Of a stretch of 64,000 nt of DNA, positions 43,870-54,051 are shown piece by piece; position 1 is the stretch's first letter, and each line of letters begins with the position of its first letter. Source of the DNA: Paraburkholderia sprentiae WSM5005 (lineage in GTDB: Bacteria; Pseudomonadota; Gammaproteobacteria; Burkholderiales; Burkholderiaceae); the NCBI RefSeq assembly GCF_001865575.2, contig NZ_CP017561.2, positions 1,922,001 to 1,986,000 on the forward strand, read 5' to 3'. Made by a program: the position numbers and the translations under genes. Below the pieces are notes generated by a model that had not been told where the DNA came from, did not search any database, and saw only the letters and a program-made list of their open reading frames with translations.

Positions 43870-44073
43870 ATGACTTCGAATCTCCACGATCTTCCCGACA
43901 GCCCGTGCATCGGCGTCTGCTCGACGCTTTTCGACGAGGTCTGCAAGGGCTGCGGCCGCACCGCGACCGAGGTGTCGAACTGGGTGTTCCTCAGCGACGA
44001 GGAAAAGCGCGCGATCTGGGTCCGGATCGCAGGAGAAGGCACGGCGATGCGGTTTCAGAACGACAAGCTGTGA
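43870..44073 (+). CDS. DUF1289 small cysteine-motif protein
   Basis: A 67-residue protein with four cysteines: SPCIGVC (Cys13, Cys17) and VCKGCGRT (Cys25, Cys28), followed by EVSNWVFLSDEEKRAIW. This is the DUF1289 pattern (often annotated Fe-S protein or YbaK-associated). The arrangement could bind zinc or an iron-sulfur cluster. An intrinsic terminator follows at 44114-44144. Function unknown. Confidence 0.85.
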   Translation: MTSNLHDLPDSPCIGVCSTLFDEVCKGCGRTATEVSNWVFLSDEEKRAIWVRIAGEGTAMRFQNDKL

Positions 44074-44113
44074 GCCGGTTGTTTGCGCGCATGGCAGTTT
44101 GACGCCACCCAAA

Positions 44114-44144
44114 AAAATGCCCGCTTCGACGAAACGGGCATTTT
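44114..44144. terminator. Bidirectional terminator between DUF1289 and ybiT
   Basis: AAAATGCCCG (44114-44123) pairs with CGGGCATTTT (44135-44144). T tracts are available on both strands, the longer (seven) on the minus strand. It sits between convergent genes. Confidence 0.88.
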
Positions 44145-44180
44145 GCTGCGATGCGATTCGATCAGCGTGGATCGAAACGC

Positions 44181-45773
44181 TTATTGAACGCCCTGACTCG
44201 TCAGGAAGTCCTCATAGTTGCCACCGAAGTCGTTCAGCGTGCCATTGGTCTTCACTTCGATGATCCGGTTCGCCAATCCGCTGACGAACTCGCGGTCGTG
44301 CGACACGAAAATCAGCGTGCCTTCGAACTTGTCGAGCGCGATCTGCAGCGACTCGATCGACTCCATATCCATGTGGTTGGTCGGCTCGTCCATCAGCAGC
44401 ACGTTGTGGCGGCCCAGCATCAGCTTGCCCCAGATCATGCGGCCCTTCTCGCCGCCCGAGAGCACCTTGACCGACTTGCGGATGTCGTCCGCATTGAACA
44501 GCAGGCGGCCGAGCGTGCCGCGCACCATCTGCTCGTCGTCGCCTTCCTTGCGGTACTGGTCGATCCAGTCCATCAGAGTGACGTCGCTTGGAAACTCTTC
44601 GTACGTATCCTGCGGCATGTAGCCGACGTTCGCGTTTTCCGCCCACTTCACCGTGCCGTGATCGAGTTGCAGATTGCCGAGCAGCGAGCGCAGCAGCGTG
44701 GTCTTGCCCGCGCCGTTCTCGCCGATGATCGCGATACGCTCGCCCGGCTGCACGCTGATGCTGAAGTTAGTGAAGATCGAGCGCTCGTATTTCTTCGAAA
44801 TGCTGTCGGCGACCACGGCGATGTTGTGCAGCTTCTTCTCGAACTCGAAGCGGATGAACGGGTTCTGTCGCGACGACGGCTTGAATTCCTCGATCTTAAT
44901 CTTGTCGATCATCTTCAGACGGCTGGTGGCCTGGCGCGCCTTCGACTTGTTCGCCGAGAAGCGGCGCACGAAGTCCTGCAGATCGGCCACGCGCTCCTTC
45001 GCCTTCGCGTTGGCGGCCTGCTGACGCTCGCGCGCCTGGGTGCTGGCGAGCATGTAGTCGTCGTAGTTGCCCGGGTAGACCTTCAGCGTGCCGTAGTCCA
45101 TGTCGGCCATGTGCGTGCAGACCTGGTTCAGGAAGTGCCGGTCGTGCGAGATGATGATCATCGTCGAGTTGTACTGGTTGAGAATATCTTCCAGCCAACG
45201 GATCGAGTTGATGTCCAGGTTGTTGGTCGGCTCATCCAGCAGCAGCACGTCAGGCTTCGAGAACAGCGCCTGCGCGAGCAGCACGCGCAGCTTCCAGCCA
45301 GGCGCCACATTGCTCATCGGGCCGTTGTGGTCTTCGATCGCAATGCCGATGCCGAGCAGCAGTTCGCCCGCGCGCGCCTCGGCCGTGTAGCCGTCGTACT
45401 CGGCGAACTTCGCTTCGAGTTCGGCCGCGTGCATGTAGTCGTCGTCGGTCGCGTCGGGGTTCGCGTAGATCGCGTCGCGCTCGGTCATTGCGTCCCACAT
45501 TTCGGCGTGGCCCATCATCACGACGTCGAGCACGCGCACGTCTTCGTATGCGAACTGGTCCTGGCGCAGCTTGCCCAAGCGGACGTTCGGCTCGAGCATC
45601 ACGTTGCCCGAGCTCGGCTCCAGGTCGGAACCCAGAATCTTCATGAAGGTGGATTTGCCGCAGCCGTTCGCACCGATCAGGCCATAGCGGTTCCCTCCCC
45701 CGAATTTGACCGAAATGTTCTCGAAGAGGGGCTTCGGCCCGAATTGCATGGTGATATTGGCAGTAGACAGCAC
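44181..45773 (-). CDS. ybiT: ABC-F family ribosome-associated ATPase YbiT
   Basis: The 530-residue protein has two ABC domains and no membrane segment: Walker [10 protein letters not shown] (34-42) and [20 protein letters not shown] and [11 protein letters not shown], joined by the basic P-site-tRNA-interaction linker. The start [22 protein letters not shown] is very close to E. coli YbiT, and the total length is identical. ABC-F proteins bind the ribosomal E site and ease stalled translation. The start is GTG at 45773, preceded by AAGGGA; longer ATG starts exist to 45869 but do not align. Confidence 0.92.
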   Translation of the reverse strand: MLSTANITMQFGPKPLFENISVKFGGGNRYGLIGANGCGKSTFMKILGSDLEPSSGNVMLEPNVRLGKLRQDQFAYEDVRVLDVVMMGHAEMWDAMTERDAIYANPDATDDDYMHAAELEAKFAEYDGYTAEARAGELLLGIGIAIEDHNGPMSNVAPGWKLRVLLAQALFSKPDVLLLDEPTNNLDINSIRWLEDILNQYNSTMIIISHDRHFLNQVCTHMADMDYGTLKVYPGNYDDYMLASTQARERQQAANAKAKERVADLQDFVRRFSANKSKARQATSRLKMIDKIKIEEFKPSSRQNPFIRFEFEKKLHNIAVVADSISKKYERSIFTNFSISVQPGERIAIIGENGAGKTTLLRSLLGNLQLDHGTVKWAENANVGYMPQDTYEEFPSDVTLMDWIDQYRKEGDDEQMVRGTLGRLLFNADDIRKSVKVLSGGEKGRMIWGKLMLGRHNVLLMDEPTNHMDMESIESLQIALDKFEGTLIFVSHDREFVSGLANRIIEVKTNGTLNDFGGNYEDFLTSQGVQ

Positions 45774-46148
45774 AGCGCGTCCCTTTGAATGTGATATCGG
45801 CGAAAAACCCAATATTTTAGCAGGTTTAGAGATTTCAACCCGGCAGTTCCCTCCGGCGCGCCGCATCACCCGTTCGAGCCGCCGCGCGGCGTCTGCAGAA
45901 TGCCGTCGTCTGGCAGATTGAATGGATTATGTTGCGCACACATGATAACGGCCGCCCCAAGCGGTGACGTCAAGCGGTGCTGGGCATGCGACGTGCGGCG
46001 ACGAGGGTTCGGGCTGCCGCCCATCGGGTGTCGCGTGAATGCCGCACACGCGGCGCCCGGGCGGCGCGAACCGTTGCCTATACTTTCCTAATGCGCGTTT
46101 GCGCGCAGCGTTTCACCGACCAGCGGCGCACACCAAGGAGGAACATTT
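45774..46148. other. Divergent ybiT/dodecin region
   Basis: No coding frame is convincing. A TATACT hexamer at 46079-46084 could be the -10 box of the dodecin promoter (65 bp before the ATG), but no -35 box stands at the right distance. The region directly after 45774 is AT-rich and probably holds the ybiT promoter. Confidence 0.4.
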
Positions 46149-46358
46149 ATGTCAGAACACGTTTACAAGAAGATCGAATTGACCGGCTCGTCGACGAAAT
46201 CGATCGACGATGCAATCACCACCGCGATTGCCAAAGCGTCGAACACGCTACGTAATCTGCACTGGTTCGAGGTCACGGAAACGCGCGGCCAGATCGAGGA
46301 CGGCAAGGTCGCGTACTGGCAGGTGACGCTGAAGGTCGGCCTGCGCATCGAGGACTGA
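46149..46358 (+). CDS. Dodecin (flavin-binding small protein)
   Basis: A 69-residue protein with the dodecin fold order: strand ([11 protein letters not shown]), helix ([15 protein letters not shown]), and two strands with [10 protein letters not shown] and [18 protein letters not shown]. The Trp in HWFEV is the flavin-stacking residue. Dodecins form hollow dodecamers that store FMN or riboflavin. AAGGAGGAA precedes the ATG. Convergent with the BMP gene across a terminator. Confidence 0.92.
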   Translation: MSEHVYKKIELTGSSTKSIDDAITTAIAKASNTLRNLHWFEVTETRGQIEDGKVAYWQVTLKVGLRIED

Positions 46359-46383
46359 GCGGCGGCGAAAACCGCAAACAAAA

Positions 46384-46415
46384 AAGCTGCGTCCAACCGA
46401 GGTGGGACGCAGCTT
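46384..46415 (-). terminator. Intrinsic terminator of the BMP transporter operon
   Basis: AAGCTGCGTCC (46384-46394) pairs perfectly with GGACGCAGCTT (46405-46415). Read on the minus strand the hairpin is followed by TTTTTTGTTT, ending the BMP operon; on the plus strand it may also stop dodecin transcription. Confidence 0.85.
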
Positions 46416-46436
46416 GTCAGTCACAGGCCGCCCGAT

Positions 46437-47531
46437 TTACTTCGGCAGCGACCCGTCGACACCTTCGACGTACCAGTTCAGGCGCTGCAACTCCCCGTCG
46501 GTCAAGGTCTTGCCTTCGGGTACCTTCACCGTGCCCGACTGATCCTTGATCGGGCCCGTGAACACGTCACGCTTGCCGCTCGCGAGTTCGTCGCGTCTGG
46601 CGGCGACCTGCTTCTGCCCATCGGCCGGAATCACCGACGTGTTCAGGTCTTCGAGATTGACGGCCTTCTGCGGAATGCCCCACCACACCGGATCGTTCTT
46701 CCACTTGCCGTCGAGCACCTGCTGGATCACCGCGCTGTAGTACACGCCCCAGTGCGCGACCACCGAGCCGAGATGCGCATCAGGACCGAACTTCTTCATG
46801 TCCGAATCCCAGCCGAACGCGTGCACGTGCTTCTCCGACGCGGTCGCGAGCGTCGCGCTCGAATCGGTGTTCTGCAGCAGCACGTCGGCGCCCTGGCCGA
46901 TCAGCGTTTCGGCGGCCTGCTTTTCCTTGCCCGGGTCGAACCAGCTGTTGATCCAGATCACCTTCGTATGCACCTTCGGATTCACCGAGCGCGCACCGAG
47001 CGTAAACGCGTTGATGTTGCGCACCACTTCCGGAATCGGCACCGATGCGACGAAGCCGAGCGTGTTGCTCTTCGTCACATAGCCCGCGGCGACGCCGGCC
47101 AGATATGCGCCCTGGTACATGCGCACATCGTAGGTGCCGAAGTTCGGCGCCTTCTTGTAGCCGGTGGCGTGTAGGAACACGGTGTCCGGGAAGTCCTTGG
47201 CGACCTTCAGCTGGAAGTCCTGGAAGCCGAAGCTCGTGCCGAAGATGATCTTGTTGCCCTTGTTCGCGAGATCGCGGAACACGCGCTCGGAGTCGGCCGA
47301 TTCCGGCACGTTCTCGACGCGCGTGATCTTGATCCTGTTACCGAACTTCGCTTCGGCTTCCTTCGATCCCTGGTCGTGCGCGAAAGTCCAGCCGGCATCG
47401 CCCGGATTGCCGAGATAGACGAACGCGACGCCCGGCACGTCGGCGGCCTGCGCGGTTTGCGCGAGCGGCGCTGCAAGCGCGAGCGACGCCGCGCCCCACG
47501 CGAAAGCGGTCAGCAGATTTCTTCTCTTCAT
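46437..47531 (-). CDS. BMP-family ABC transporter substrate-binding protein
   Basis: A 364-residue exported protein. The signal peptide ends near AQA|AD (residue 29). The mature start VPGVAFVYLGNPGDAGWTFAHDQG is typical of the BmpA/PnrA family of nucleoside- and purine-binding lipoproteins, here without a lipobox. Its genes for permeases and ATPase are upstream, in the same direction. Position beside purine-degradation genes suggests purines, nucleosides or urate as ligand. Confidence 0.9.
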   Translation of the reverse strand: MKRRNLLTAFAWGAASLALAAPLAQTAQAADVPGVAFVYLGNPGDAGWTFAHDQGSKEAEAKFGNRIKITRVENVPESADSERVFRDLANKGNKIIFGTSFGFQDFQLKVAKDFPDTVFLHATGYKKAPNFGTYDVRMYQGAYLAGVAAGYVTKSNTLGFVASVPIPEVVRNINAFTLGARSVNPKVHTKVIWINSWFDPGKEKQAAETLIGQGADVLLQNTDSSATLATASEKHVHAFGWDSDMKKFGPDAHLGSVVAHWGVYYSAVIQQVLDGKWKNDPVWWGIPQKAVNLEDLNTSVIPADGQKQVAARRDELASGKRDVFTGPIKDQSGTVKVPEGKTLTDGELQRLNWYVEGVDGSLPK

Positions 47532-47594
47532 GTTTTTCCCCTGTCGTGATGAGCGATTAGTATTGAGCGGATCGATAAAAAACCTGCGCCGCGT

Positions 47595-48524
47595 TCAGGC
47601 CGCCGAGAAAAACGGCTTGCCGAGCGACGCGGGCGCATTCAGGCGAATCGTATTCGGATTGCGCGAGATCAGCGCGAGCACGACGATCGTCGCGACGTAG
47701 GGCAGCATCGCGAGGAACTGCGTCGGCACCGGCACGCCGATCGCCTGCGCGTAGAACTGCAGCCCCGTTACCGCGCCGAACAGCAGCGAGCCGATCAGCA
47801 GCCGCCCGGGGCGCCACGTCGCGAACACGACGAGCGCCAGCGCGATCCAGCCGCGGCCCGACGTCAGGTTCTCTTGCCACAGGTGCAGATTGACGATCGA
47901 ATAGTAGCCGCCCGCGAGCCCCGCCATGCCGCCGCCGAACGCGACCGCGCCATAGCGCACGCCGACCACCGGGAAGCCGACCGAGTGCGCGACCTGCGGC
48001 GACTCGCCGACCGAGCGCAGCACGAGCCCCGCGCGCGTGCGATACAGGAACCAGCCGATCGCGGCGAACATCAGAAACGCAAGGTAATCGAGCGGCGTGA
48101 GCGTAAAGAGCGCGGGGCCGAGCACCGGGATCTTCGCGAGCCCGGGGATCGTCCACGTATCGATCGTCGCGCGCACCGCGGCCGACGTGTACGGCTTGCC
48201 GACGTACGCGGACAGCCCGATGCCGAAGATCGTCAGCGACAGGCCGGTCGCGACCTGATTCGCGAGCATCGTCAGCGTGAGGAACGCGAACAGCAGCGAC
48301 ATCGCGAGACCGGCGCCGATCGCGGCTAGCACGCCGAGCCACGGGCTGCCGGTGATCGACGTGACCGCGTAGCCGCTGACCGCCCCCATCAGCATCATCC
48401 CTTCCACGCCGAGGTTGAGCACGCCCGATTTTTCGGCGACGAGTTCGCCGGCGCCCGCGAACATCAGCGGGATCGACGCGGTGATCGCGCTCGACGTGAG
48501 CGCACTGGCTTGCTGGATATCCAT
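47595..48524 (-). CDS. ABC transporter permease (BMP/nucleoside type), second subunit
   Basis: A 309-residue inner-membrane permease of the branched-chain/ribose fold with about eight to ten helices (ASIPLMFAGAGELVAEKSGVLNLGVEGMMLMGA near the N-terminus is the family hallmark). It pairs with the permease encoded 39 bp upstream to form the membrane channel of the BMP-type importer. Confidence 0.88.
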   Translation of the reverse strand: MDIQQASALTSSAITASIPLMFAGAGELVAEKSGVLNLGVEGMMLMGAVSGYAVTSITGSPWLGVLAAIGAGLAMSLLFAFLTLTMLANQVATGLSLTIFGIGLSAYVGKPYTSAAVRATIDTWTIPGLAKIPVLGPALFTLTPLDYLAFLMFAAIGWFLYRTRAGLVLRSVGESPQVAHSVGFPVVGVRYGAVAFGGGMAGLAGGYYSIVNLHLWQENLTSGRGWIALALVVFATWRPGRLLIGSLLFGAVTGLQFYAQAIGVPVPTQFLAMLPYVATIVVLALISRNPNTIRLNAPASLGKPFFSAA

Positions 48525-48563
48525 ATCGAGTCTGAGAGTGGATTGGCGAGCTTATTGGCAAAC

Positions 48564-49670
48564 TTAACGAGCCACCGCGGCGGCCGGGCGGCGCCGCACG
48601 CGGTAGTTCACGAACAGGTCGGCGCCGAGCAGACAGAACAGCAGCAGTCCATGGAATACGCCCGAGAGCGCCTGCGGCAATTGCATCGAAGTCTGCACCG
48701 CTTCGCCGCCGAGATACAGCAGCGCCATCAGCAGGCTCGCGAGCACGATGCCGAGCGGATGCAGCCGTCCGACGAACACGACGATGATCGCGGTGAAGCC
48801 GTAGCCCGGCGACCACGTCGCCTGCAACTGGCCGATCGGCCCGGCGATCTCGCCCATGCCGGCCAGGCCCGCGAGGCCGCCGCTAATGAGCAGCGAGGTC
48901 CAGATGGTCTTCTTGTCCGAGAAACCGGCATAGCGCGCGGCGAGCGGCGCGAGTCCGCCGACGTTCATCCGGTAGCCCGCGAAGCTCTTGCGCATGAACA
49001 GCCAGACGAGCGGAATCGCGATCAGCGTGACGAACACGGACGCGTTCAGGCGCGTGCCGCGCAAAAATTTCCAGTGCCAGTCGCCGTATAGCACCGGATA
49101 CAGTGCGTCCCCGCTGAACATTTCCGACAGCGGAAAGTTCATGCCCTGCGGATCGCGCCATGGGCCGCTCACGAGGTAGATCAGCAGTTGCGTCGCGACG
49201 TAGGTGAGCATCAGGCTCACGAGAATCTCGTTGGTATTGAAGCGGCTCTTCAGGAACGCCGGAATCGCGGCCCACGCCATGCCGCCGAGAATGCCGGCCG
49301 CCATCATCGTCGGCAGGATCCACCAGCCGCTCGCCTGATCGAAATAAATGGCGACGCCGCTCGCCGCGATGCCGCCGAGCAGCATCTGCCCTTCGGCGCC
49401 GATGTTCCACACGTTCGCGCGATAGCCGATCGCCAGACCGAGGCCGATCAGGCATAGCGGCGACGCCTTCAGCAGCAGCTCCGACCAGCCGTTGATGCTC
49501 GACAGCGGCTCGATGAAGAACGCGTGCATCGCCTGCAAGGGGTCGCGGCCGACGAGGCCGAAGATCAGAAAGCCGATCGCGAGCGTCAGCAGCGCGGCGA
49601 TCAGCGGCACGGCGAACTGCATCGCGCGCGAGGGCGCCGTGCGGGCTTCGAGTCGATAGGGAAGCGTCAT
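48564..49670 (-). CDS. ABC transporter permease (BMP/nucleoside type), first subunit
   Basis: A 368-residue permease with hydrophobic helices and the signature GLGLAIGYRANVWNIGAEGQMLLGGI. The frame is open back to 50174, but that would overlap the ATPase gene, and the ATG at 49670 gives the normal N-terminus (MTLPYRLEA). It lies 95 bp downstream of the ATPase gene in the same operon. Confidence 0.88.
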   Translation of the reverse strand: MTLPYRLEARTAPSRAMQFAVPLIAALLTLAIGFLIFGLVGRDPLQAMHAFFIEPLSSINGWSELLLKASPLCLIGLGLAIGYRANVWNIGAEGQMLLGGIAASGVAIYFDQASGWWILPTMMAAGILGGMAWAAIPAFLKSRFNTNEILVSLMLTYVATQLLIYLVSGPWRDPQGMNFPLSEMFSGDALYPVLYGDWHWKFLRGTRLNASVFVTLIAIPLVWLFMRKSFAGYRMNVGGLAPLAARYAGFSDKKTIWTSLLISGGLAGLAGMGEIAGPIGQLQATWSPGYGFTAIIVVFVGRLHPLGIVLASLLMALLYLGGEAVQTSMQLPQALSGVFHGLLLFCLLGADLFVNYRVRRRPAAAVAR

Positions 49671-49765
49671 GGGTAGCGTGTGTGGGTTCGGGTTCTGTTC
49701 TTCGGGGTCCGCATTCGCGTGCGTGATGACCGTATTAGCGTGTGGCCGGCCGGCGACGCTTCGCC

Positions 49766-51367
49766 TCACGCATGCGCCGGCTGATCCGCTGCGGGCGCCG
49801 CGCCTTGCTCGCGGTCGCCGAACAGCCCCGCCATCCAGCGGCCGATTTCCTCGGCGTTGGTCGCGCCGGTCGCGCGCACCGGCGAGAGCCGCCCGCCCGC
49901 CAGCACCGCGATGCGATCGCAGATATCGAATAGCTCTTCGAGCTCCTCCGAGATCACCAGGATCGCGACACCGCGCGCGGACAGATCGAGCAGTTGCTGA
50001 CGGATGAACGCGGCCGCGCCGACATCGACGCCCCACGTCGGCTGCGCGACGACCAGCACCTTTGGCGCCTGCAGGATTTCGCGGCCCATGATGTATTTCT
50101 GCAGGTTGCCCCCCGACAGACTTTGCGCGAGCGCGTCGGGACCGCCGCAGCGCACGTCGAACGCGTCGATGCAACGCTTCGCGAACGCGCGCATCGCGGC
50201 CGTCATGATCCAGCCGGACTTGACCATGCTCTGCCGATGCGCGGTCAGCAGCGCGTTGTCGGCGAGGCTCATCGCCGGCACCGCGCCGCGGCCGAGCCGC
50301 TCCTCGGGCACGAAGCCGAAGCCGAGCGCGCGACGCCCGCCCGCGCCGAGGCGCGCGGCCGGTTTGCCGCAGATCGTGATCGCGTCGGCCGCAAGGCTGC
50401 GTTGTTCAGCGCGCTTCTCCCCCGACAGCGCCGCGAGCAGTTCCGCCTGACCGTTGCCCGACACGCCCGCAATGCCGAAGACCTCGCCCGCATGCACGCT
50501 GAACGACACGTCGCGCAACGACGTGCCGAACGGATCGTCGCTCGCGACCGACAACTGCTTCACGTCGAGCAACACCGCGCCCGGCTTGTGCTCGCGCCGC
50601 GTGTAGTCGGGCAGCGAATGACCGACCATCAACTGCGCGAGCGACGCATGTGTCTCGTTCTTCGGCGTCACCTGGCCGGTCACGCGACCGCCGCGCATCA
50701 CGGTCGCGGTGTCGCACAACTGCTGGATTTCGTCGAGCTTGTGGCTGATGTAGAGGATGCTGCAGCCTTCGGCCGCCAGCCGGCGCAACGTCGCGAAGAG
50801 CTTGCGGACCGCCTGCGGCGTCAGCACCGAGGTCGGTTCGTCCATGATCAGCAGACGCGGATTCTGCAGCAGGCAGCGCACGATTTCGACGCGCTGCCGC
50901 TCGCCGACGGTGAGGCTGTGCACATGCCGCTGCGGGTCGACGTCGAGCCCGTAGTCGGCCGACACCTCGCGAATGCGTTTGGCCAAGGTCTTTAGATCGA
51001 ACGGCTCGTCGAGTGCGAGCGCGATGTTTTCGCCGACCGTCAGCGTCTCGAACAGCGAGAAGTGCTGGAACACCATGCCGACGCCGAGCTTGCGCGCGGC
51101 GGCCGGGCTCGCGATGTCGACCGTGCGGCCTTCCCAACGGATCTCGCCGGCGTCCGGTCGCACCGCGCCGTAGATGATCTTCATCAGCGTGCTTTTGCCC
51201 GCGCCGTTCTCGCCGAGCACCGCATGGATTTCGCCGGGCGCGACGACGAGCGTGACGTCGTCGTTGGCGCGCACGGCCGGGTACTGCTTCGTGATGCCCG
51301 TCAGCGCCAGCCGGGGCACCGCCTGGGCGGTGAGTTGCGCGCCGTCGCTATGTGGAGTGTCGCTCAT
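49766..51367 (-). CDS. ABC transporter ATPase with two nucleotide-binding domains
   Basis: A 533-residue protein of the YufO/RbsA type. The first ABC domain is complete (GENGAGKST, LTVGERQRVEIVRCL, LLIMDEPTSVL). The second has a degenerate Walker A (GVSGNGQAELL) and LSGGNLQKYIMGREI, as usual for nucleoside and sugar importers of this group. It is the first gene of the operon and is divergent from a LysR gene. Confidence 0.9.
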   Translation of the reverse strand: MSDTPHSDGAQLTAQAVPRLALTGITKQYPAVRANDDVTLVVAPGEIHAVLGENGAGKSTLMKIIYGAVRPDAGEIRWEGRTVDIASPAAARKLGVGMVFQHFSLFETLTVGENIALALDEPFDLKTLAKRIREVSADYGLDVDPQRHVHSLTVGERQRVEIVRCLLQNPRLLIMDEPTSVLTPQAVRKLFATLRRLAAEGCSILYISHKLDEIQQLCDTATVMRGGRVTGQVTPKNETHASLAQLMVGHSLPDYTRREHKPGAVLLDVKQLSVASDDPFGTSLRDVSFSVHAGEVFGIAGVSGNGQAELLAALSGEKRAEQRSLAADAITICGKPAARLGAGGRRALGFGFVPEERLGRGAVPAMSLADNALLTAHRQSMVKSGWIMTAAMRAFAKRCIDAFDVRCGGPDALAQSLSGGNLQKYIMGREILQAPKVLVVAQPTWGVDVGAAAFIRQQLLDLSARGVAILVISEELEELFDICDRIAVLAGGRLSPVRATGATNAEEIGRWMAGLFGDREQGAAPAADQPAHA

Positions 51368-51637
51368 GAGATTCCGTAGTGCGTTCTTGACGCTGCCTGG
51401 CACCTGCTTGCCGCCGGGTTGCCGACCATCGGTCCGCTCTGCCGCCGGACGATCCGTCACCACAACCGAATGACAATACCTAATTCGTCCCACTCAGTCG
51501 AGTTGCCAAAATTCCCGCAAACCCGCGCCGCTGCAAGCTCTGCGGGTATGCCACGCTTGACGTCGTTTTACGTCCATATTAAAAGGCATATACCCCTACG
51601 CACGTTCGATCAGCCAGCACATATATCCGGAGAGTCC

Positions 51638-52570
51638 ATGAGCCAGCAACGCGAGGCGATCGACACGTACCTGCTGCGCGTGTTGCACACGTTACTGATG
51701 GAGCGCAGCGTCACGCGCGCCGCCGTCAAACTGAACCAGTCCCAACCCGCGATCAGCGCGGCGCTGCGCCGTCTGCGCGATATCACCGGCGACCCGCTGC
51801 TGGTGCGCGGCAAGTCCGGCATGGTGCCGACCGAGTACGGCCTGCGCCTGCTCGAACCGGTGCAGAACGCGCTGCGCGAAATCGAGCGCATCAAGTTCCA
51901 GCAGCACAACTTCGATCCGGCCACGTCGATCCGCTGCTATCGGATCGGCTGTCCCGACTACCTGAACGTACTGTTCGTGCCGACAGTCGTCGAACGTTTC
52001 CGCCAGGCCGCGCCGAACGCGACGCTCGAGTTCCATTCGCTCGGTCCTGCGTTCGACTACGAACTGGCGCTCGAGGACGGCAAGCTCGACATCGTGGTCG
52101 GCAACTGGCCGGAGCCGCCCGAGCAGTTGCATCTGTCGAATCTGTTCGTCGATCAGATCGTCTGCCTGATGAGCAATACGCATCCGTTCGCCAAACGCGG
52201 CGGGCTCACGCTCGACCAGTACCTGAACGCGCCGCATCTGGCGCCGACGCCGTATTCGGTCGGCCAGCGCGGTGCGATCGACGTGCATCTCGCGCGCGAG
52301 CGGCTCAAGCGCCACGTGGTTGTCACGCTGCCCTACTTCAATCTCGCGCCGTACGTGCTGATCAAGTCCGACCTGATCTTCACGACGACGCGCCTCTTTG
52401 CCGACTACTACGCGAAGTTTCTGCCGCTCACCGTGATGCCCGCGCCGCTCGACTTCCCGCCGATGCAGTACTACCAGCTTTGGCACGAGCGCGTGCATTA
52501 CTCCGACGAAGTGCGTTGGCTTCGCGCACTGGTTGGCGAGGCGACCCGGTCCTTGATCGACAAGCCCTGA
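51638..52570 (+). CDS. LysR-family regulator of the purine import/deamination genes
   Basis: A 310-residue LysR protein of the NodD/NahR-like subgroup: YLLRVLHTLLMERSVTRAAVKLNQSQPAIS helix-turn-helix (split by short loops), then effector domain. GGAGAG upstream supports the start. It is divergent from the ABC importer operon across 270 bp and convergent with the 8-oxoguanine-deaminase gene. It likely responds to a purine or its breakdown product. Confidence 0.88.
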   Translation: MSQQREAIDTYLLRVLHTLLMERSVTRAAVKLNQSQPAISAALRRLRDITGDPLLVRGKSGMVPTEYGLRLLEPVQNALREIERIKFQQHNFDPATSIRCYRIGCPDYLNVLFVPTVVERFRQAAPNATLEFHSLGPAFDYELALEDGKLDIVVGNWPEPPEQLHLSNLFVDQIVCLMSNTHPFAKRGGLTLDQYLNAPHLAPTPYSVGQRGAIDVHLARERLKRHVVVTLPYFNLAPYVLIKSDLIFTTTRLFADYYAKFLPLTVMPAPLDFPPMQYYQLWHERVHYSDEVRWLRALVGEATRSLIDKP

Positions 52571-52578
52571 CAGCACTC

Positions 52579-52602
52579 GGCGCCGCCCACACCGGCGGCG
52601 CC
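52579..52602. terminator. GC-rich hairpin between lysR and amidohydrolase genes
   Basis: GGCGCCGCC (52579-52587) pairs with GGCGGCGCC (52594-52602) around CACACC. It lies 8 bp after the lysR stop and between convergent genes, but has no T tract. Confidence 0.5.
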
Positions 52603-52662
52603 GCTGACGCATCGACGGCTCGCGGCATCCGCGCAGCGCACCGCCAGGGTCGCCCGTTGCGC

Positions 52663-54051
52663 TCAAGCGGCCGCCTGATAAAGCTGCCGCGCGAGCCGGT
52701 TATGCCGCTCGATCACCGGCCCGAGTTCGAGCGTTGCCAACCGTCCCTCCTTCACCACCACCTTGCCGTCGATCACGCTATAGCTGACCTGCGACGGCGC
52801 GCAGAAGACCAGCGCCGCGACCGGATCGTGCAGTGCGCCGGCAAAGTGCGGCTGACGCAGATCGAACGCGACGAAATCCGCGGCCATGCCGGGCGCGAGC
52901 GCGCCGATGTCGTCGCGATTGAGCACCCGCGCACCGCCCAGCGTCGCGATTTCGAGCGCCTCGCGCGCGCTCATCGCGTCGGGCCCGAAACCGACCCGCT
53001 GCAGCAGCAGCGCCTGGCGCACTTCGGCGATCATCTGCGCACCGTCATTCGAGGCCGAGCCGTCGACACCGAGCCCCACCGGCACGCCCGCGAGCCGCAT
53101 GCGCTTGACCGGCGCGATGCCCGACGCGAGCCGCATGTTCGAGCACGGACAGTGCGCGACGCCGGTGCCGGTGCGCGCGAACAGCGCAATGCCCGCATCG
53201 TCGAGTTGCACGCAGTGCGCATGCCATACGTCGTGGCCGAGCCAGCCGAGATCTTGCGCATACTCGGCCGGCGTCATGCCGAACTTCTCGCGGCTGTACT
53301 CGACGTCGTTGACGTTCTCCGCCAGATGCGTGTGCAGCGACACGCCGTACTGACGTGCGAGCAGCGCCGATTCGCGCATCAGGTCGCGGCTCACCGAGAA
53401 GGGCGAGCACGGCGCCACGACGACGCGCAGCATCGCGTAGCGGCCGGCGTCGTGATACGTCTCGATCAGACGCTGCGTGTCCTTCAGGATGTCCGCTTCG
53501 CGCTCGACCACCGAATCGGGCGGCAGGCCGCCATCCTTGCGGCCGACGCTCATGCTGCCGCGCGCCGCATGAAAGCGCATGCCGATGCGGCGCGCCGCGG
53601 CGATGCTGTCGTCGAGACGGCTGCCGTTCGGATAGATATACAAATGGTCGCTCGACGTCGTGCAGCCCGAGAGCAGCAGCTCGGCCATCGCGGTCAGCGT
53701 CGACACTTCGATCATGTCGGGCGTGAGATTCGCCCACACTTTGTACAGACTCGTGAGCCAGCCGAACAGCTCGGCGTTCTGCGCGGCGGGCATCGCGCGC
53801 GTGAGGCTCTGATACATATGGTGATGCGTGTTGACGAGACCCGGAATCACCACGTGGCCGAGCAGGTCGAGCACTTCGTCGGCCGTTTGCGGCAGTTGCG
53901 CCGCCGGTCCGACCGCGACGATCCGGTTGTCCTCGATATAGAGGCCTGCGTCGTGCAGTTCACGCCGCTCGCCGTCCATCGTGACCAGCACGTCCGCGTG
54001 CTTCACGAGCATGGTTTTGCCGGGTTGTTTCAGTGCTTCATTCATCGTCAT
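52663..54051 (-). CDS. 8-oxoguanine deaminase-like amidohydrolase
   Basis: A 462-residue zinc/iron amidohydrolase of the chlorohydrolase/guanine deaminase group. Metal ligands are expected in the HxH of VNTHHHMYQ (His76, His78), the HTHLAEN histidine and the Asp of LGVDGSASND. The N-terminus (VLVTMDGERRELHDAGLYIEDNRI) is close to bacterial 8-oxoguanine deaminases; hydroxyatrazine- and guanine deaminases are relatives. It would turn 8-oxoguanine into urate, feeding the neighbouring urate pathway. ATG at 54051 chosen; 54045 is also possible. Confidence 0.82.
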   Translation of the reverse strand: MTMNEALKQPGKTMLVKHADVLVTMDGERRELHDAGLYIEDNRIVAVGPAAQLPQTADEVLDLLGHVVIPGLVNTHHHMYQSLTRAMPAAQNAELFGWLTSLYKVWANLTPDMIEVSTLTAMAELLLSGCTTSSDHLYIYPNGSRLDDSIAAARRIGMRFHAARGSMSVGRKDGGLPPDSVVEREADILKDTQRLIETYHDAGRYAMLRVVVAPCSPFSVSRDLMRESALLARQYGVSLHTHLAENVNDVEYSREKFGMTPAEYAQDLGWLGHDVWHAHCVQLDDAGIALFARTGTGVAHCPCSNMRLASGIAPVKRMRLAGVPVGLGVDGSASNDGAQMIAEVRQALLLQRVGFGPDAMSAREALEIATLGGARVLNRDDIGALAPGMAADFVAFDLRQPHFAGALHDPVAALVFCAPSQVSYSVIDGKVVVKEGRLATLELGPVIERHNRLARQLYQAAA